A stretch of DNA of 64,000 nt from assembly GCF_009870125.1 (NCBI RefSeq), contig NC_046679.1, forward strand, positions 22,258,001 to 22,322,000, in the 5' to 3' direction. This document shows, piece after piece, positions 33,929 to 47,576 of the stretch; the stretch's first letter is position 1; every line of letters starts with the position of its first letter. A program made the position numbers and the translations under genes. The notes under the pieces were generated by a model that saw only the letters and a list, made by a program, of their open reading frames with translations, was not told the origin of the DNA and made no database searches. Source of the DNA: Drosophila pseudoobscura (lineage: Eukaryota; Arthropoda; Insecta; Diptera; Drosophilidae).

Positions 33929-36708
33929 TTAGACCGCCGTGCCCGAAGCCTTGCCGGCTCCCGTTGCAGCTGTGGCTGCCTTCGCGTTCAGACTGAGCGA
34001 ACGGCGTGGAGCCGGCTTTGGTGGTATCTGCGGCTTAACGGCGACCTTCACCAGGGACATGGCCATGTGTGGTGGCTCGTTGCTGGCCTGGACAATGCGC
34101 TCCTTCTCCTGAAACTCCACGTAGCCGCTCTCGTCGCTATCAGAGCCATCGTCCGGCATGTTCTGGTTATTCCTGCCGGCCGGCTTGTCGGCCATATCCA
34201 GGTCATCGCTAGTGGAGTCGTCGCTCCGCTTCAGCGTGATGCTGCTGGAACTGCTGTAGTTGGTGGCATCGCTGTTGTTGCGCAGCTGCTGCTCCAGTCT
34301 TTGGTAGATCATCATCTGCTCTAGCACCTGCGCCTGCTCCAACTCCGGTCCCTGGTCCTGACCCCTCTTGATGTACTCCTCGTGATTTGCGTTTGTGACT
34401 GTGCTGGCCGTCTCGCAGCCGCTGGATATCGAACCCTCATCACTGTCCGGCCCGACAAGGCCCTGCTGTGCCCCGGATCCCGTGCCAGCCGCCGCCGAGG
34501 TGCTCGCCGTCGTCGAGCTGGATGCATTGGAGGATATGGAGGACTGGGCCTGATGGCGATACTGAAGGCTGGCCTGATCGCTGGCCCGCAGCTTCCGCAT
34601 GGAGCTGCGATGCAGCATTGTCAGCATGGCTGCATGCCGGAAATAGTGATCATCCGCATCGTCCAAAAAGTCCTCCTCGCCATCGCTGCAGACGCCACTG
34701 CGACGCATGGCAGGCACATCGTGATCTTCCGTGTCGTAGTCAGCCTGGGGATCGGCGCTGGGATCGCTGTTGATGGTGGGCAGCAGACTGAGCGGCTCTC
34801 CATCCTCCTCCTCATCGACCTTGAGCTCGCTGAGGCTGACCATGCTCTGGCTGCTGGTCTTGTGGAGCTGCATGTCAAAGTACGGCAGCAGCTCGTTGCT
34901 CAATGTCGTGTCGAACTTCAGCAGCTTCTCAAAGTCGTCCGAGTCGGAGCCATCGTTGATGGCCGCTGGGCAAATGATGTTGGCCTCCTCCTTGGGCGAT
35001 TCCAGCTCCTGCTGATGGGAACAGCAAGGGACTTGGATCTTTCCAGTGCGTCGTATCGAGTGGCCGCGACGGCAGCGACGCCGTCCCAGAGTCATGGCCG
35101 GGTACAAGGAGTCGCGCTGACAGCAGGCCCGCATCTCCGGCTCGTTGGTGTCCTCGATCTCGTCGCCCTCCTCCTCGCCAATGGCCTCCTCGATGGCCAT
35201 CAGCTTGGGCGCCGACTTGGAGCGCTCCAGCGGCGGTCGATAGTTGTTGCCGCCCACGCTCAGCATGATTTTGCGGCGCGGCAGGCTCGGATTGTCGTAG
35301 ACAGCGTTGGCCAGGCTGAGACGAGCGTTTTGCTTAAGAATTTTCTCTCGCTTAAATTCACGCAAAGCGCTCTCCAGGTTCTCCTGCAAGATTCGAAGAA
35401 GGTCAAGGATGAGTAAGAGTTTAATTCGAAGAGCAGTAGGGATGACTCACCCGCAAGGTGTCGCATATATCCTGGGCTATCTTCTCCTTGCTACAGAGCA
35501 CCGCATGGCAGCGCAGCTCGTGCTTCAGCTTCCTGCCCTCGTGGCGGTAGATCCAGCAGAAGACGCGCGGATAGTTCTTTGGGGCACAGCAGTAGGTGAT
35601 CCTATGGGCCCAGTACTCGGTGAGTCCGTGCTGGCGGGTGGTGGCCTTCAGCCCAGAGGCACACACCTTCAGTCGCATAATCACATCCGGCTTCGTGTGC
35701 TGCGTGTAGTTGCGCCACAGCGTATTCAGTTGCTTCTCCACGCAACCCTCACCTGCTGGAGGAACAAAATTAGCTCCGGGACTCGTAAGCGGATCGGGAG
35801 GAGTACTCACCTTTGGCCCATCCAGTTAGCACGTTGCCCAGGTACGACACCTTGAACTCCGGATCGGGTGTGCTGATATCCACGCTGTGTGTGCGCTTCC
35901 ACAACTTGCCCAGGCTGCGGGTCAGCGTGCGCATGGCCTTCGAGCTGCTCATCTGATCCTGCTGCTCGTGGTTACTGCTGCTCTGGCGGCCCACGTGCTC
36001 CTGCCGGCTGCCATACTGCAGATCCCGCGAGTCCGTCGTGAGGGTAACCACATTTGTGACCCTCACTGTCTCGTTGTCGCCGCCGCCGGCGATGTCGCCA
36101 TCCTCTTTGGACACCCGCTTGAAGCGCTCCAGATAGGGTCCTGCCCGGCCCCGTCGACCACTGTACGTGTTGAACTTGCACCCCTCGAGGCGCTTTTGCT
36201 CCTGCTTCTCGAACTTCTTGGCATTGTAGGTGTTGCCCAGCAATCGGGCCAGGCTGTTGCTCTTCACGAACTTGTGCTGTCGCGGCGGTGTTCCAATGGG
36301 AACTAGTGGCATTGGTGTGGGTGTGGGTGGTAGGCTAGCCCTAGACTCCTTGGCCTTGGTCTCCTCCTTTGATTTTTTGCTGCTGCTGCTGCCAAAGTGG
36401 AACAGTGTGCGCCTTTCCTTGGACTTCTTCAGTGTGTTGTTAGTGTTGGTGTTGCTGTTGGTGTTGGTGTTGCTGTTGGTGTTGCTGTTGGCAACATTTG
36501 GTTCGTTGTTTGGTGTAATTGTTGTTGGTGTGATTGTTGGTGCGATTGTTAGTGTTGCTTTGGTGTTAATCACCGCTTGACTGACGCTCCTCAGATCCTC
36601 GTACTCATTGTTATTGTTGTGCGGTGCCACAATAAAGTCCACCTCATCAGAGCCGACCGTCTCCGTTGCGGGGGGTTCCATTGTTGAGTTTCTGTTGCTG
36701 TTCTCCAT
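33929..36708 (-). CDS. FAM43-like PTB/PID domain adaptor protein
   Basis: Coding exons on the minus strand are 36708-35811, 35752-35451 and 35383-33929, giving 884 residues. The acceptor of exon 2 is a tandem CAGCAG, so starting at 35755 would add one residue. A phosphotyrosine-binding domain spans about 280-410, with DPEFKVSYLGN, HRITYCCAPKNYPRVFCWIYRH and LRCHAVLCSKEKIAQ. These follow vertebrate FAM43A/B closely and continue into the shared helix ALREFKREK. Human FAM43 proteins are about half this length. The extra length is a low-complexity N-terminus (Asn/Thr repeat from 36431-36495), long acidic and Ser-rich C-terminal regions, and a Pro-rich PPKPAPRRSLSL segment near the C-terminus. It is probably a cytoplasmic adaptor; its partners are unknown. 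An acceptor at 36791/36792 suggests the leader is spliced from exons farther right. Confidence 0.93.
36431..36495 (-). repeat. coding Asn/Thr/Ser repeat in the FAM43-like gene
   Basis: On the minus strand, alternating AAC, ACC or ACA and AGC codons encode Asn-Thr and Asn-Ser runs at about residues 75-95. Such in-frame trinucleotide arrays vary in length between related flies. Confidence 0.85.
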
Positions 36709-39370
36709 TATGATTTTGGTTGTTGTTGTAACTATATCTTATTCGGATCAAAATCCGTTTGTATCCACCAACATGTTAAAATTAGATAGATCTGAAAGGC
36801 AATAGAAGAAATAGTATATGTTTACTATTATTCGAATTTTTCAGAAGTGAAATTTAGGAAAGGAATTATAAGATTTTAATTTTTTAATTAAAAATAAAAT
36901 AATTATTTATTTATTATTATTTTTTTATTATTTTTTTTTTTATTTTTAAAATTGCAATTTAAATATTTTTTTTTTGGCCAAAAACGGTCTTCCGAAGAGT
37001 GATATATATATATGTGATCTAATATTCATGTAAAGCTAGATTAAGTTGCCCCGAAAGGTAGCAGTAAACTTGTTTAAAATAAAATAAAAATGTTCAACAT
37101 ATCTACTATTCAAGATCTACTATTCATACTTTCAAAAAGGTAATTAAAATAAAGGTAACTCCAATAGAATATAAATATATTAAAATAAATTACCCAATTA
37201 GGTGTTGCAACTCTCATTTTGTTCACACAATTTAAAGGTAAAAGGCGAACACACACTTTCACTCCTCATTAGGCACCAATTCACACCCAATTTGAAGATT
37301 TGGCAAGTACTTGCACCGAAAGGCGAGTGTCAACCGCGATTGTAATAATAAATTACCGCATAATTAACACTCCTTCTCCGGCAGCTGTAAACAGTCTTCT
37401 GTCTGCTGTATTTTGCTGTGTTTTTTTCTCACAGCATCTTACAATATGCAAATATTTTTCGCTATTATAATTACCTTTTTTGCCACACGACTTTGCCAGG
37501 GGTTCGTAAGTACTACCAAGTTTTTCGCATTATTCAGATAGCAAATTGTTTGCTAAACAGCTAGTTAAGGATGCAACTATTACGAGTATCCCAGAGTGAT
37601 TTAAACGCCTGAAAGGCCCTGCTTAAGTGTCGCAAATTATGGAACAACAAAGGCAGATGTTTGGGTGGCATTTTCTATATGGAATATACCTGCGAATACC
37701 AGTGCCTGTAATTGTCTGTGGACTAACACGAGAATGGGGCTCGGCAAAAATACACTTCTGTGTGTGCGACACTGTGGCTAGAACTGAGGTCTCTGGAAGG
37801 TAATTTTGGTAGCTACTAAATTTGTAGAGAGGCCAGGGCATATAGGTATTTTTCAGAGGTCTGCCGAAACTTCTTGATAGTCGTTAGTTCTTGCCTCTAT
37901 TACCCCATTTCTCCAAGATTTTATCTTAAAAAAAACCACACCTGAAAGGCACACAAAACATATCGCTGCTCGACAACAGTCTCGCCGATAAGGGCGTTGT
38001 TTATGTTAAACTGTTGCCAAATTTCTCCCTTGACTATACATATTTATACACATTATAGTTTAGGTATCCTCTAGTCGTATCCTCCAGCCGTTTTGATTTG
38101 ATTTGCACTTGAACCACTTAATCATATTTGTACTGGGGTCTATCTTCAATTGGAAACACTAGCTTCTGGCACCAGTCTACACGGTCATGCCTATCATTGT
38201 GTGTTACGGATACGGTGGTCTAGGTCTAATCTAAATCTGATCGGAGGGGTCTGCTACCTGTGGCTGTGTGGCTCTGTGGCTCTGTGGGTTATCTAATCAT
38301 GTTCGCAATTTTCTGTTCTGTTTTCGTGTGATATACTCTGATTTTTATGACCAACTATAAAGCTGAAAAGAAATCGTGCTCGTGATTTAGAAATATAAAT
38401 ATTAAGGCTTGGAATTTATGGTAATTTATGGCTGACTGGCTAGCTGGCTAGCAATTGCAGCAGCGGCAGAAAAAAGCCAATTCCATAGGAAGTTGATACC
38501 CGATAAAAGCCTCGACGCTCAGCCTCAGCCTCAACTTCGGGCTCGGACAAAAGGCAGGTCTATGGCCATATCATTAGTAATAAAAGTATGGGTATGTGTG
38601 TTGTTTCTCTCTATGCAATGACCTTGAGTGTCTGCAGGTGTCTTTGGGGAGTCAATAAAGTAGCTGGCTTTCACTTTTTTGCTGTTTCGAGTCTTCGTCT
38701 TCGATGGGGACTTCGACATCGACCACAACATCCATTTATGCTTTGTTGTACTATGTAAATGTCAACGTATGCGGGCGGTTGCCATCTCCATTCATAGATA
38801 CACACACACATATATGAGAAAGCCCAGTAGTTGGTATCCCACCCATCCCATTCCCATCCCTTGGGGCCATTGACATCGGCGGCTGTCGCTGTCGTCTTCG
38901 TTTTCGTTTTCTCCACACCATGATCAGTGATCACCATCGTGATGAAAAAAGAAGGCAAAGAAAGCGCGCTGAATTTGTAAGAAAATTTAAACAAAAAACA
39001 AAAACTAAATAATTGTTTTGTATGAAGCCCTGCCCTGCCCTGCCCTACCTCATTCCTCAGCCCAGCCATTATCATTTATGCCTTTTCTTCGGTTTTCTTC
39101 CACCTTTTTTGTATTCTACTTCCCCCCGGGTGTCCATAATTGCAAAGTTTTGTACCGGGCGTGAGCGCGCATTTTAAAAACCTCAACTCACATTAAATTA
39201 ACGAAACAAAAAGGGTAATCAAAATAAATAGACAGTCAAACGTCTATAGTTCGAACTTCTATAAAAATCAAGATTTATTTAAGAATAAGAATTAAACCTA
39301 AACAGAACTAGCATCAACTCCTGTGAAATATGAGCTATAGATTGGGAATAGCTATTATTCCCAGCTATTA

Positions 39371-39411
39371 TATTATTATTATTATTATTATATAGCTATT
39401 ATTATTATTAT
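39371..39411 (+). repeat. (ATT)n microsatellite
   Basis: Two ATT runs separated by TATAGCT; related TAGCTATTA units continue on either side from about 39348 to 39425. Confidence 0.85.
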
Positions 39412-41078
39412 AGCTATTAGCTATTATCGGAAGTAAAGCTCTTAGAGGTATAGACCTCTGATAGAATTAAAATTCTTTATAACTGTAATGATTCATAAAA
39501 ACTAAAAGATCCCCAATGATGGATCCCCCTTTGATGGATAATTTCCACTAAGATTGAACTATCCATTAGCTTGAAAAGTAAGTTCAGATATTTATACAAA
39601 TTTAGTAGTAGCAGTAGTTTTTTTTTTACAGATTTTCCCCTACCGAAAGACTCTCCAAGTCGAATTTTTCCTCCTAACAGACGATCCACTGTACTTTTCA
39701 TACAAAAATGAGCGCTCGTTTAAAAGAATAATGCAAAAGGCGTAATGAGGAAGTGTTTGCCATGTGGACGACAGTTTTGTGTGCAAAATTTTAATCAAAT
39801 CACGCCAGGAGCGTTTCAAAGCGCCCAAGGGTCTGAAAAAAGACGAAATTTTATGCGAGATGGAGGGAGAAATTTAACAACTTCCTTTCGCGCTGCTGGA
39901 GAACTTTATCGCGTTTCAATAAATACTATTTAATGATCGAAACAGATGCCAATCATTAGCAAAGACTTTTACTTATGTCAGCCTTTGATTTGTGCACATT
40001 TTTAGCTACTTTTTTCGAAATGCTACCACCTGATTGATCATCATATCATATAATAATGGTAAACGCTTTCAACTTATATTATACGGATGTTTCTATTTCT
40101 GTTTCTGTTTCGGGCAATCTTTTGTCCAGCTTTGGCTGGGGAGACAAACTGCCAAGTCATTTATCAAAAGTGTATATTTTTAAGCATTTTCTGTTCATAT
40201 TTGTAGCTTGTTAACAGCTAAATTTGGGTTCCAGAGAGCTCCAGTGTGTGTGTTCCCAGGCTGCTTAAAATGCAAAAACCACAACCAAGTTATTTGTTTA
40301 GATTGAAAACACTCGAACCACTCGAGAGTTCTCAATAGAGGCCAGGCCAGGCCCGGCCAGACCCGGCCAGACCAGGCATCTGAGAATGCAATTTATTATT
40401 GTTAAGACCTGGCTCTTAGCGGCGCTCGCTCAGGGACCCGCAGAGATACAGAGATACAAAGATACAGAGATACTCAGGTGCAGCCGGCCGATTGCCTGGG
40501 CATAAACTGTGTCAACAGCAAATTTCGAAAAAGTTGATTCTAATGTTTACTCAAAAGAGCAGAGAAATATCAATTTAGCCATGGCTCTAGCTCTAGCTCT
40601 AAGTTTGGCTCGGTGTGTGGCTGCCAGTGTCAGGTTAAATAAATCGTAAATTCTGATCGGGGGGGCTCAGCCGCAGCCGCAGCTTCGGACCCCAGACAAG
40701 GCCCGCCGCGGCGGCTCCAAAGAATGTCTCAAAATAAATACGAAAAAAAGTGACTCGCAACTAAATTAAACAGTTTCGCAATTCGTATTCGTACGAGTAC
40801 GTATACTTTTTGTTTGTTTGTTTGTTTGTTGTTTTTTTGGGCATGTGTGTCATGTGCCCCACTCGGAGTAGAGATCGGGCGACAGACAGAGGAGTTACAA
40901 AGAGAGTAAGGCGCAAAGGAAGTCAACGTGCGAACGCATTGGAATGCATTTAATTGAATGATTGAATAAACTATAATGTATGCCATAAATTTGTATGGAA
41001 GTGATTGGCAAACAGACACACCACACCACACCTCAAAAGGAGTCCAGCCAGAACCCCAGCAGCATCATTAGCATTACC

Positions 41079-41102
41079 ATTATTATTATTATTATTATTA
41101 TT
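41079..41102 (+). repeat. (ATT)8 microsatellite
   Basis: An uninterrupted ATT trinucleotide run in non-coding DNA. Confidence 0.9.
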
Positions 41103-42232
41103 GTCGTTCGTTAGAGAGAGAAATCAAGTGCGGAGTTTTGTGGTGGCATTTGGCAGCCCTTTTCCCGAGTACCTTTTGAGTAACGTGGGAATGTCTGGTG
41201 CTGTGCTTCCCTTGCAGGTAGCTGAATGGGAAATTCAGAGTATTACAACTGCTTAATCTTCTTAGGTTTTACCACCTACAGTCGTACAAATCCCTTTTCG
41301 AAGGCGTTTATGTAGAAATCGTTTGTTGACTTTAGTTGTTTTTAAATGATTTCTCAGGAGTCTGCCTGGGTTAGACCCAGAGATGGACAGAGATGTTGTG
41401 TACCCTCCACTCTTTACTGCTAAGAGATCCCTTATATCCTTCGTCTCCACTTCTGTAAGAAGCCTACACTTCCCCCGCACTTTAATCGAATGTTTTAGAC
41501 CATGTTATTCATATAATTGTACCCCTATGGTATCACACATGTACAATCTATCAAGATTATCTCCTCCCGTACGTAACCTTCAGCCGTAACTCCGTAACTT
41601 AAAATTCAGTTCTCATCACAAAACAAAGAAATAAATGACATTGGCTTTTGGTTTTGGTTTTTGGCTTGTCTTTTCTTTTACTTTTATTTGCGCTGTGGCA
41701 AAATTCACTTGAATTCTCCTTACCTAATCCCCAGACATTAACAATTAATAGTGTTAACGAAAAAAAAACCCCGCAATTTGCTTTAATTTCTTTTTATAGA
41801 CCGAAATAAAGCAAATTGTCCCATAAAAAACAAAGCAGAAACAATTTTTGGCAGAAAGAACAAAACGTGGAGTGAAATAATATCATGGCAAATATTTGTT
41901 ATAGTGTCGGCCGGACGTCAGAGAGGTCCAGGAAGATTTACGAGAGTACTATGTTTCGGTTTAATGAGGTCAGGGGCTGCGGGGAAGGGCGGGCTGCGAC
42001 AGCGACAGGGGAGCCTTAATGGGAGCTCAAAAGTTGATCCAACACAATGCTGCGGCTGCTGTTGGTGGGTTAATTGAGTTGAAGTAGCCGCAGCAGGTTT
42101 TTTGTTTTACAAATTATATATATGTACGAGTATATACTATATATATATTTTGTATGCCTGCGTAATTCTCTTTTTCATACTCTTTTCAGAGGGTACACCC
42201 TTTGACCCCATCAGGCATGGCATTTCTTACTA

Positions 42233-42260
42233 CTAAGCTGCACTGGGAGAGAGAGAGAGT
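42233..42260 (+). repeat. CTAAGC-CACTGG-GAGA motif, copy A
   Basis: CTAAGCTGCACTGGGAGAGA followed by more GA. One of six similar short elements in the right half of the window. Confidence 0.6.
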
Positions 42261-43630
42261 ATAACGTTTATGCGGGAAATCATATCCATACTATAAGGTA
42301 TTCAGTAATTCTATCTACTAATCGTACATCCAAAGATTCAAGGGCTAATATCGAAAGCAAAATCTTATTACCATTCCATGTGGGTACAAAACTGTCTAGA
42401 AATTATGTGTCAAAGGCTTAGAGCTTATTAGTAGTAGGAGTACTTGATCCATAACCCTTTACTGTTCGCCTATTCAAGAGCAGTAGTGTATTTGCACTTC
42501 GTTCTTCTAAAAAAAAGAGAACCCCTTTCATACATTTTGTTTTGTATTATAATTTCTTGGCTCTTTTTGAAAGTGAATGCCTTGACATCATTTTGTTTAC
42601 AATTTATATTGTATTTTTAATATTTCGTTTATGTTTTTGCTCAAGTCCAGTAAAATATATCGCCAGAGTACTACAAATACCCAAAGCCTGATCAACAGTT
42701 CCAGTACAATCCACAGATCATTTAACACCAGAAGACTCGCTCGACGGGCCCGTGGACATCTCTTGGATGTGCTTTGTAATACTGCTTATAAAAACGGCTA
42801 TGACAGGCGATCGTGGGATGGTCTTCATTGGCTTTAGATGTCTATCCACTCGTGGTTACAGCACCATCATCTGCACAGTCGAGTTCTGTTTTCCATTTAT
42901 GTTTTAATGAATCATATTCACTGCTAAATACAACTGGATTAACTGGATCCCCTCGAATACATCGAATTCTTAGCTATAATTTATGCGTATTCATATTTTT
43001 TTGTTTAGCAGAATGCAAAACAAAAACAAAAACCTTTTAAGAAGACAAACAATAAAGATCTGTGGAGAATTATCTACCAAAGACCAGGCAAATATTTATG
43101 CATGGGCAATTTTTTAATTAAAGTGCCTCGCGGCCTCTACGCGAATGTGTCTCTGGGAGAAAGTTAAGCTCTGTGGAGATCTTTTTTTTTTTCTAATTAT
43201 TATTAGAGATTAGAGCTATGCACATAGCTGAAACACTCGTAGTTCCCATACAAATTTGTCGCCGCTTATTTTGTGTGTGTTTTGCCGCCAGTCCCAACGT
43301 CACAATGGGGCACTTGTGGGCGTGCCATGTAAATGGTTTGTCATCTTCGTCTCCCCCTTGCTGGGCCCCAACAATTTATTGGTTAATAGAAAAAAATGCC
43401 GTCTAAGCGGGTTAATTGAGCAATGGCTGAAATGAAAAACATGCTAAAAGCCCCGGCAAAATGATGCCTAATGTGTGTGTGTTTCTAGGCGTCGAAACAA
43501 GGGATACCCTGGCAGATCCATTGGTCCATATTATATAGTGATTTGATCTTATGAAAGCTGAAAGTTGGGGGAGAATAACAGACTGTCTTCTCGGGTATCT
43601 TTGGTGCATTTCGAAATAGAAATACCCTCT

Positions 43631-43648
43631 CTATACCCTAGGGTATAG
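43631..43648. repeat. perfect 18-bp palindrome CTATACCC/GGGTATAG
   Basis: CTATACCCTAGGGTATAG equals its own reverse complement. A further ATACCCT lies eight bases to the left. Confidence 0.9.
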
Positions 43649-43690
43649 CCATAACAACTGCATTGCAATGATGCCTCTCTGTTGCCGCAA

Positions 43691-43722
43691 TACTCGTACT
43701 CGTACTCGTACTCGTAGTCGTA
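43691..43722 (+). repeat. TACTCG hexanucleotide array
   Basis: About four copies of TACTCG followed by a TAGTCG variant. On the minus strand this encodes a spurious Tyr-Glu run. Confidence 0.85.
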
Positions 43723-44436
43723 CAGTTTGGCAACCATTTGTATTCACAGCTTGTAGTCCAGCTGATATATTGCCCCGCCAGATGGTACTGGCACTCGTCT
43801 TGTGGCTTCATAAAAAAAAAACAAAACAATTTCTCTACTTGGGATTGCAAAATATCATTTACAGAGTGTACGATACCCTATTCGAGTAGCTTTGGGCTTA
43901 GATCTATGGAGCTTAAGAAGAATTAGAGGGGTAATACTTTCTTCTACTATTTCACAGATCTTGGTTTAACAGAACCATCTACTGCTTTGAGGGAGCTCCC
44001 TAAAAGATGGAAACTGTTGTTAAAGACATCCAGAATTTTGTTGAATATTTCCCAGAACTACAGTTACAGATTGCCATCCGTTTTGGAAAACATTTCAGTC
44101 AGCTTCTTTTGTCCAACCCCACAAATGAATCATTTGCTGTGCCCGTGAGTCAGTGGATCCTGGAGGCCCCTCGTAAGCCCCTCAACAGTTTTACAGCCAC
44201 TTTGATTTGACCATTTGACATTTTGTTGCATGGCTGCAACATCCAGGCATTGTTCATAATTGAATTTCGAGTTTTATTTTATAGTTTGATTTGATGTTGC
44301 TTTTGCCTTGGCCGTTGTCTACTTTTGATATTTTTAATTAATTTTGTTTGCAATCTTATCTGCTGTCGAGTGCAGCCCGAGGCGGTAAAAGTTGGAGCTC
44401 AGGAATTACAATTATCGGATCGGCTTAGAGAGAAAC

Positions 44437-44456
44437 AGAGAGAGAGAGAGAGAGAG
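44437..44456 (+). repeat. (GA)n microsatellite
   Basis: An uninterrupted AG run followed by GGGGG; a potential GAGA-factor site cluster. Confidence 0.85.
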
Positions 44457-44656
44457 GGGGAGAGAGTTTCTCTGCCAATGTAATACGTATTTTTAATCCC
44501 CTCCGATGGTTAGGCAATGTTTTAGTATAGCATTTCGAATGGATCGATCCCAACGCGGAACTACCGCTGGACACAACACAAAGCATTGCCACTTAAGTAC
44601 CCCAGTCACTCGGGATGGGGAGGAGGAGTCGCACACTCCCTCCTTATTATTCACAC

Positions 44657-44708
44657 CCAGTCACAGTCGCAGTCACAGCCGCAGTCGCAGTCACAGTCCC
44701 AGCCACAG
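44657..44708 (+). repeat. CAGTCA/CAGTCG-type tandem array
   Basis: Degenerate six-base units CAGTCA, CAGTCG and CAGCCG in tandem. Confidence 0.8.
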
Positions 44709-45452
44709 GCTACGGGCTTCTGGGCCTCTATTTATTCATTCAAATCATGCTGGCGTCTAATGATGAATGCCATAAATAAAAGGAACTCAAGAACGTTCAA
44801 ACACGATTTCAGTTTTATTTATTATCACATCAATGCTAACAGGAGAAGCAGCAAAAAACGAATTTAAACTAGAAAATACCACAAACAAAAATTAAGGAAA
44901 AATGCAGCCTGGTAAAAAATTAATCAAATTCAAAATATAATTATCAGGTGGGAAGAGCCTAAGCCTGTGCCCAAGTCTTAGCGTGTGCATCATCGATTAA
45001 TAATATTTGATTGAATAACGAAGCACAGGTTTCGAACAGGTATTGTAGATCCCCAGTGTGGAGCCACCAGCTGCGATTCGATTAAATCGAATTCTTGATT
45101 CTGTTAGAACCGAACCGAACCCCATTAAAAAAGCTAACGATTACACGGGACAGGTTGGGCTGGTTATCATCAACAATCCTCTCCATCTCTCTCTCTCTGT
45201 GTATCTCCAACAGGCGGAAAGTGAAAATAAATAGCCAGCAAATGTATCCAGAGAATGGCTGGAAACGGCAATGGCTATGGGAATGGTCAGTTTTTTGTAA
45301 ACAACAATTAGTGAAAGAATCTGTGATCCAATCGAGTGTCGTGTCTCATACGAATATGGAATATGGCGTTGTACACAAATTCCCTGAGGTGGTGTCTCGA
45401 TGGGCGACGGGAGATGACTTCATGGCTAAAGCCAAAGGGTTGTCATCATCAC

Positions 45453-45474
45453 TATTATTATTATTATTATTATT
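45453..45474 (+). repeat. (ATT)7 microsatellite
   Basis: ATT trinucleotide run in non-coding DNA. Confidence 0.9.
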
Positions 45475-47543
45475 TTACGTACAAGTATGTGCCTGACTTG
45501 AGACATGGCTGTGCATAAATGAGGACTTTGGAGTGGAACACACAGTTTGGTCACAGTTTGAATTATCCAGAGTTCCCAATGATTATTCCATAAATTCCCA
45601 TCTCTGTTTGCTGGGAGAAGCCCTATCATATCTACTCGTGGAACTCCTCTAATCTTATCATATTTCTGGTTTTGTTTTCGCTATTTGAGAGTATCCCCCC
45701 ATTTAGTCACGGCAGCTGGCGACTGTTGTTCAATATCGATCCACATTGATGACTCGTTAATGATTTTATTACAATATTGGTATACCTTTCCGTTGTTATA
45801 ATTTATTTGTGGGGCTATCGTAAAAGGCGTATAGGAAACTTTTGGGTTGATCAAAGTTTTCCAATGCTTTAAAACAGACTTTGGAATCAAAGTTTATACC
45901 GTGATTAAATACAGCATAAAAAAGCGTTGGTAAACAAAATACACGTGCCGTCTATGATAGTTCCTCGCCTGAAATCAAGTCTTGTTTTCGTTATAAATTT
46001 TTATTCAGACTCATATCAATGAAAATTATATACAGATTCAATTTTCAATTAGTTTTGACTAATCGCTATACAGTTCTCTAAGGAGTTCCCTCTTTATATT
46101 ACATCAAAAGACACCTGCGACTCGATGCCGAGAATGCAAAAACAAAACCGACCACCGCTGGTCTGAGGAATATTCCAACAAAGCTGTACTTTATTCTTGC
46201 AATTTGTCGTCTCTCCTCCAGCTCTATGGGATTATGGTCGAAAACAGTGGAGTGAATACATTTTCTAGAGGTGTTTCGTTGACACCCTTTGCGCGACGGA
46301 CAAGTGATAGACAAGTGTTTTTTGTGAGGCGGCCCCAAAGCGATCATCGTGATGGTGCAAAATGATAATTTGATATATCAAAGAGATCTCTCGACCAATG
46401 CCAATTCTTGTCCCCCTGTTTGCTTGGCTCGTTTATTCGTTTATTTTGTCAAGCAATTAACGAACATTTGTTGAATTTCGTGTGAAAATTTTCCACTCAA
46501 ATTCCGATACTTTATGCGAGTACTCGCGGAGCCAGCGAAAAGAGCAAGAGTCAAATTCTTGGCCAAGATAAGCAGGGCTTAGTCATAGTTTTGGGCCAGC
46601 AAATTGCAGGCAGCCAGGCAGCCAGTCAGCCAGGCAGGCACACATGCTGCAGCAGAGTTTGAAGAGGCGGACGAGGAATATGCAATGGAAAGGCCAGTCA
46701 GTGAGCCATTAACTTGAGCTTTTGGGCCCCCCCTCCAAGACGGGGTGCATGATATCGCCTGTGTCAGTTGCCGTTGACTGGCCATTAGCCAAGGTTGTTG
46801 TTGTTGTTGTTGCTACTTGCAATCGCCTTGCCTGATATTTAGAATCGGCCAACAGCAGCCAGCAGCAGCCAGCACCACTTTAATGCCCTCTTATGGATTG
46901 CGCAGACGCCAAAAAATTGGCCAACACACAAGCAATTTACTTGGCCCGGTCTGTGGTCTCTAGTCTCTGGTCTCTGGTTTTCTGCTTTTCAGTTTGCTCA
47001 GTTTTTCCCGCAGCTCCGTGTCTGGGGGTCTGGGGCCTGTTGTACTTGTTACGTGAGAAAATTTTTGCTTGCAAAAAAAAACTCCAACTCCATACCGATT
47101 TTTTTTTAGTTTTATTTTAATTTTTTCAGTGTCCAGCCAACTGCCAAAAAAAAAAACAGAAAATGTTACATTTGGGGCTTTTTTGTTCGGATTGGGGTCC
47201 ATTCCGTTTCGATCTGATCTTTTCGGATCTAGAAGGACGGCTGCTAATAAATGCATTCATCTGGCATCTGCTGAAGGGTTCTTTGGATATTTTTGTCTTC
47301 CTTTTGGTTGATTTTTGGGACAACTGATTGATGGGGCAACTGATTTGAAAGAAGTTCAACATAAGCCCTTCCTTCCTTTCAAAAGAAAAGGGGAACAAGT
47401 TGATCAAAAAAATGTGCATAAAGAAGGCCATAAAATAATCTTTAATAAACGTTTAATAAATTCTACTAAAAGTCAGAGAATACAGGGTTATTCAAGAAGA
47501 TGTGAAGCAAGCCTCTCCAATGCCAAAGCCGTAGATAAACGAT

Positions 47544-47576
47544 GACTCTCTCTCTCTCACAGAGTAGCTTAACAGC
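47544..47576 (-). repeat. CTAAGC-CACTGG-GAGA motif, inverted copy F
   Basis: Read on the minus strand: GCTGTTAAGCTACTCTGTGA followed by GAGAGAGAGAGTC. It matches the consensus TAAGCYACWCTGKGAGAGAG and is the only inverted copy found. Confidence 0.55.

Noticed and set aside
34382-35416. 344-residue open frame on the plus strand
   Set aside because: It is antisense to the third coding exon of the FAM43-like gene and its sequence is explained by the complementary codons.
44007-44210. 67-residue frame with a real ATG
   Set aside because: Reads a little like protein but has no poly(A) signal, no promoter and no recognisable motif; too weak to list as a gene.
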